Source: a virus
IMG/VR virus record: IMGVR_UViG_3300037493_007452
Location: 1-36,976 of that record
Length of the DNA stretch: 36,976 nt
Strand: one strand, 5' to 3'
Under the pieces are notes generated by a model. That model saw only the letters and a program-made list of their open reading frames with translations. It did not search any database and was not told where the DNA came from. Shown piece after piece: positions 36,901 to 36,976 of the stretch (position 1 is the stretch's first letter; each line of letters starts with the position of its first letter). Position numbers and translations under genes: made by a program.

Positions 36901-36976
36901 AGAGGTGGAGGCGCAGGCAGTGACGGGGGTTAATTTATTTAGCGTGGGAGTGGAAACGAGTAAGAGGATTTATTGA
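33947..36976 (+). CDS. Tail fibre / receptor-binding beta-helix protein, 1009 aa
   Basis: After a signal-like N-terminus (MRIMRRMGIMMVVVGVLMGC, possible lipobox Cys20) comes a standard fibre motif VSDHGGLTGLGDDDHANYY (aa 76-94). Two beta-helical regions follow, opening GGQFASIQDAVDWLDTNYGG and EGGGDYLTIQDAVDGITSGV. The C-terminal part has repeated GGTAVIDASRNGTFAYL / GDTTTIDSSRNGAFAGL modules and a distal domain ending at the last base of the window (TGA 36974-36976). It should bind the host surface. The signal peptide is odd for a virion fibre and is coded by a family B-like stretch. Base composition turns AT-richer from about 35390 to 36060. Confidence 0.8.
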   Translation: MRIMRRMGIMMVVVGVLMGCVWGAVESPRVNFSDPSTYVNDDKVYIRRDTGDEMLLKDDSITSEVRLWTLVNAGGVSDHGGLTGLGDDDHANYYNAARLYVKFGSANAGSGATYNNTLPISGDVAANATLGAHVADDTIHYVRPGGMASVATTGGQFASIQDAVDWLDTNYGGGIVDVAGGTYTEKITLSDNIAIRGTLGATVMQYGTGGNSIITVGGGVTGYIEGIMFRDTNVKDNVRAISNSGTLYVNNCDFYFDCVDATETILSDGLIYLYGCKIKGKETIIKTSATNSEIVNCSVEFIVGGASPSKLIWLDGFADIMRDTIIFTYGATYGVYSDGDRLDMINVRLYESGGTPAVYAATGSDIYTHGCAFDVTAGGGDFYEINEGWVTNKRVNVDKVAGEVDDAYRYRMDSVARFWVDYEGNGYFAGNIQAANFTGGGGGVVTVALEGGGDYLTIQDAVDGITSGVILIYPGVYEEQVTISGDDITLLGVDREKVIIRSANLTNEGVVHLAGLTTGINLQNLTIENTTAFSGKGVALAVVNGTQVTVYDCDLISSGRDTIYIYQGAYETWGKFYSCYIEGGSDVTSCENSGQFYNCRFYINQSGEEAFFINQINGDGVVISNCYFDGAGSNSIGNFNSNDDVLYFYNNTVSENVSDFASTYYWDYRAHTPTVYHTNGSGNMDLNGYLNTTGVIKTGGTERISAAGVGTLTQANVDNIRVDGNVISSTNTNGDIALTPDGTGDTNLTAGDLEIGGTAVIDASRNGTFAYLKSTNNAEWAGTYYGTTAASKIAFYDGSGYTVEITNGGANELQLGANDVFDCYALKIGDTTTIDSSRNGAFAGLSGTSTFGHYYAAVADAGGNVAGCGVANEMGDPYSTTGWMVNAINIPTYITTSADGACCYFSVPEHAGAIISKINVQWQAQGNADGVLLRLVKCARGGGTVAWTVIGAQQTYTDAGAPYDITTSEYDVADETMAASTTYAIEVEAQAVTGVNLFSVGVETSKRIY

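Noticed and set aside
1-36976. tRNA or rRNA genes
   Set aside because: I saw no cloverleaf with a GTTCRANNC arm or rRNA-like stretch, though a covariance-model search was not possible.

Overview
The window reads as an almost complete transposable (Mu-like) phage genome with a siphovirus tail. It is probably a prophage or a phage contig from a Gram-negative-type bacterium. The evidence is the gene order: a leftward S24-type repressor facing a Ner-like regulator; a DDE transposase followed by a MuB-type ATPase; DUF3164 and GemA-like early genes; then Mu-type small and large terminase, DUF935 portal joined to MuF, protease I with an internal scaffold start, a gpT-like major head protein, DUF1320 and a gpG-like protein. 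The tail genes are siphoviral: tail tube, frameshifted tail chaperone, tape measure, large hub protein and fibre, with no tail sheath or Mu baseplate genes. The length (about 37 kb) is typical of the group. No host flank is visible, so the phage ends cannot be placed. The host phylum cannot be fixed from the sequence. Pro-Thr linkers, polymorphic beta-helix repeats and GGGGTCAGAC-type palindromes suggest an environmental lineage far from Enterobacteria.

Layout: 1-1100 is the lysogeny switch. 1300-5200 holds small early genes of mostly unknown function, two of which contain terminator-like hairpins inside the coding sequence. 5242-8152 is the transposition module. 8200-10730 holds small early regulators, including DUF3164, GemA-like, excisionase-like and a Lys-rich peptide. 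10750-14048 is a cargo-like block: PAPS-reductase-family protein, a small partner, a mini NrdD-like protein, unknown acidic and Cys-rich proteins and an ASCH protein, with its own terminators and a candidate promoter. 14082-14350 is a non-coding boundary with a strong terminator, a candidate promoter, a mini-ORF and two hairpins. 14351-15274 holds a lipoprotein, a basic peptide and holin-like membrane proteins. 15288-22740 is packaging and head. 22772-24646 is a modular, host-like beta-helix surface protein placed between head and tail genes. 24714-36976 is the tail.

The most unusual property is a set of dispersed repeats with a 9-base period, all read on the + strand. Family A has a GGGACNNAA core and often ends as GGACATAAATG, which supplies a stop codon, a Shine-Dalgarno-like purine run and the next start codon. 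Family B has an ATGGGANNN core. They occupy most gene junctions. They also run in frame into many proteins, where they become low-complexity linkers, tails or N-termini. One family B array lies on the + strand inside the leftward repressor gene, so the repeats are not simply ribosome-binding sites.

Other notable points: a textbook -1 frameshift signal (A AAA AAC, 6-nt spacer, 12-bp stem) in the tail chaperone genes; two tail-tube paralogues, one carrying an inserted domain that recurs in the tail hub; a portal-MuF fusion whose linker is a family A repeat; a base-composition break inside the tail fibre gene; and no recognisable endolysin.
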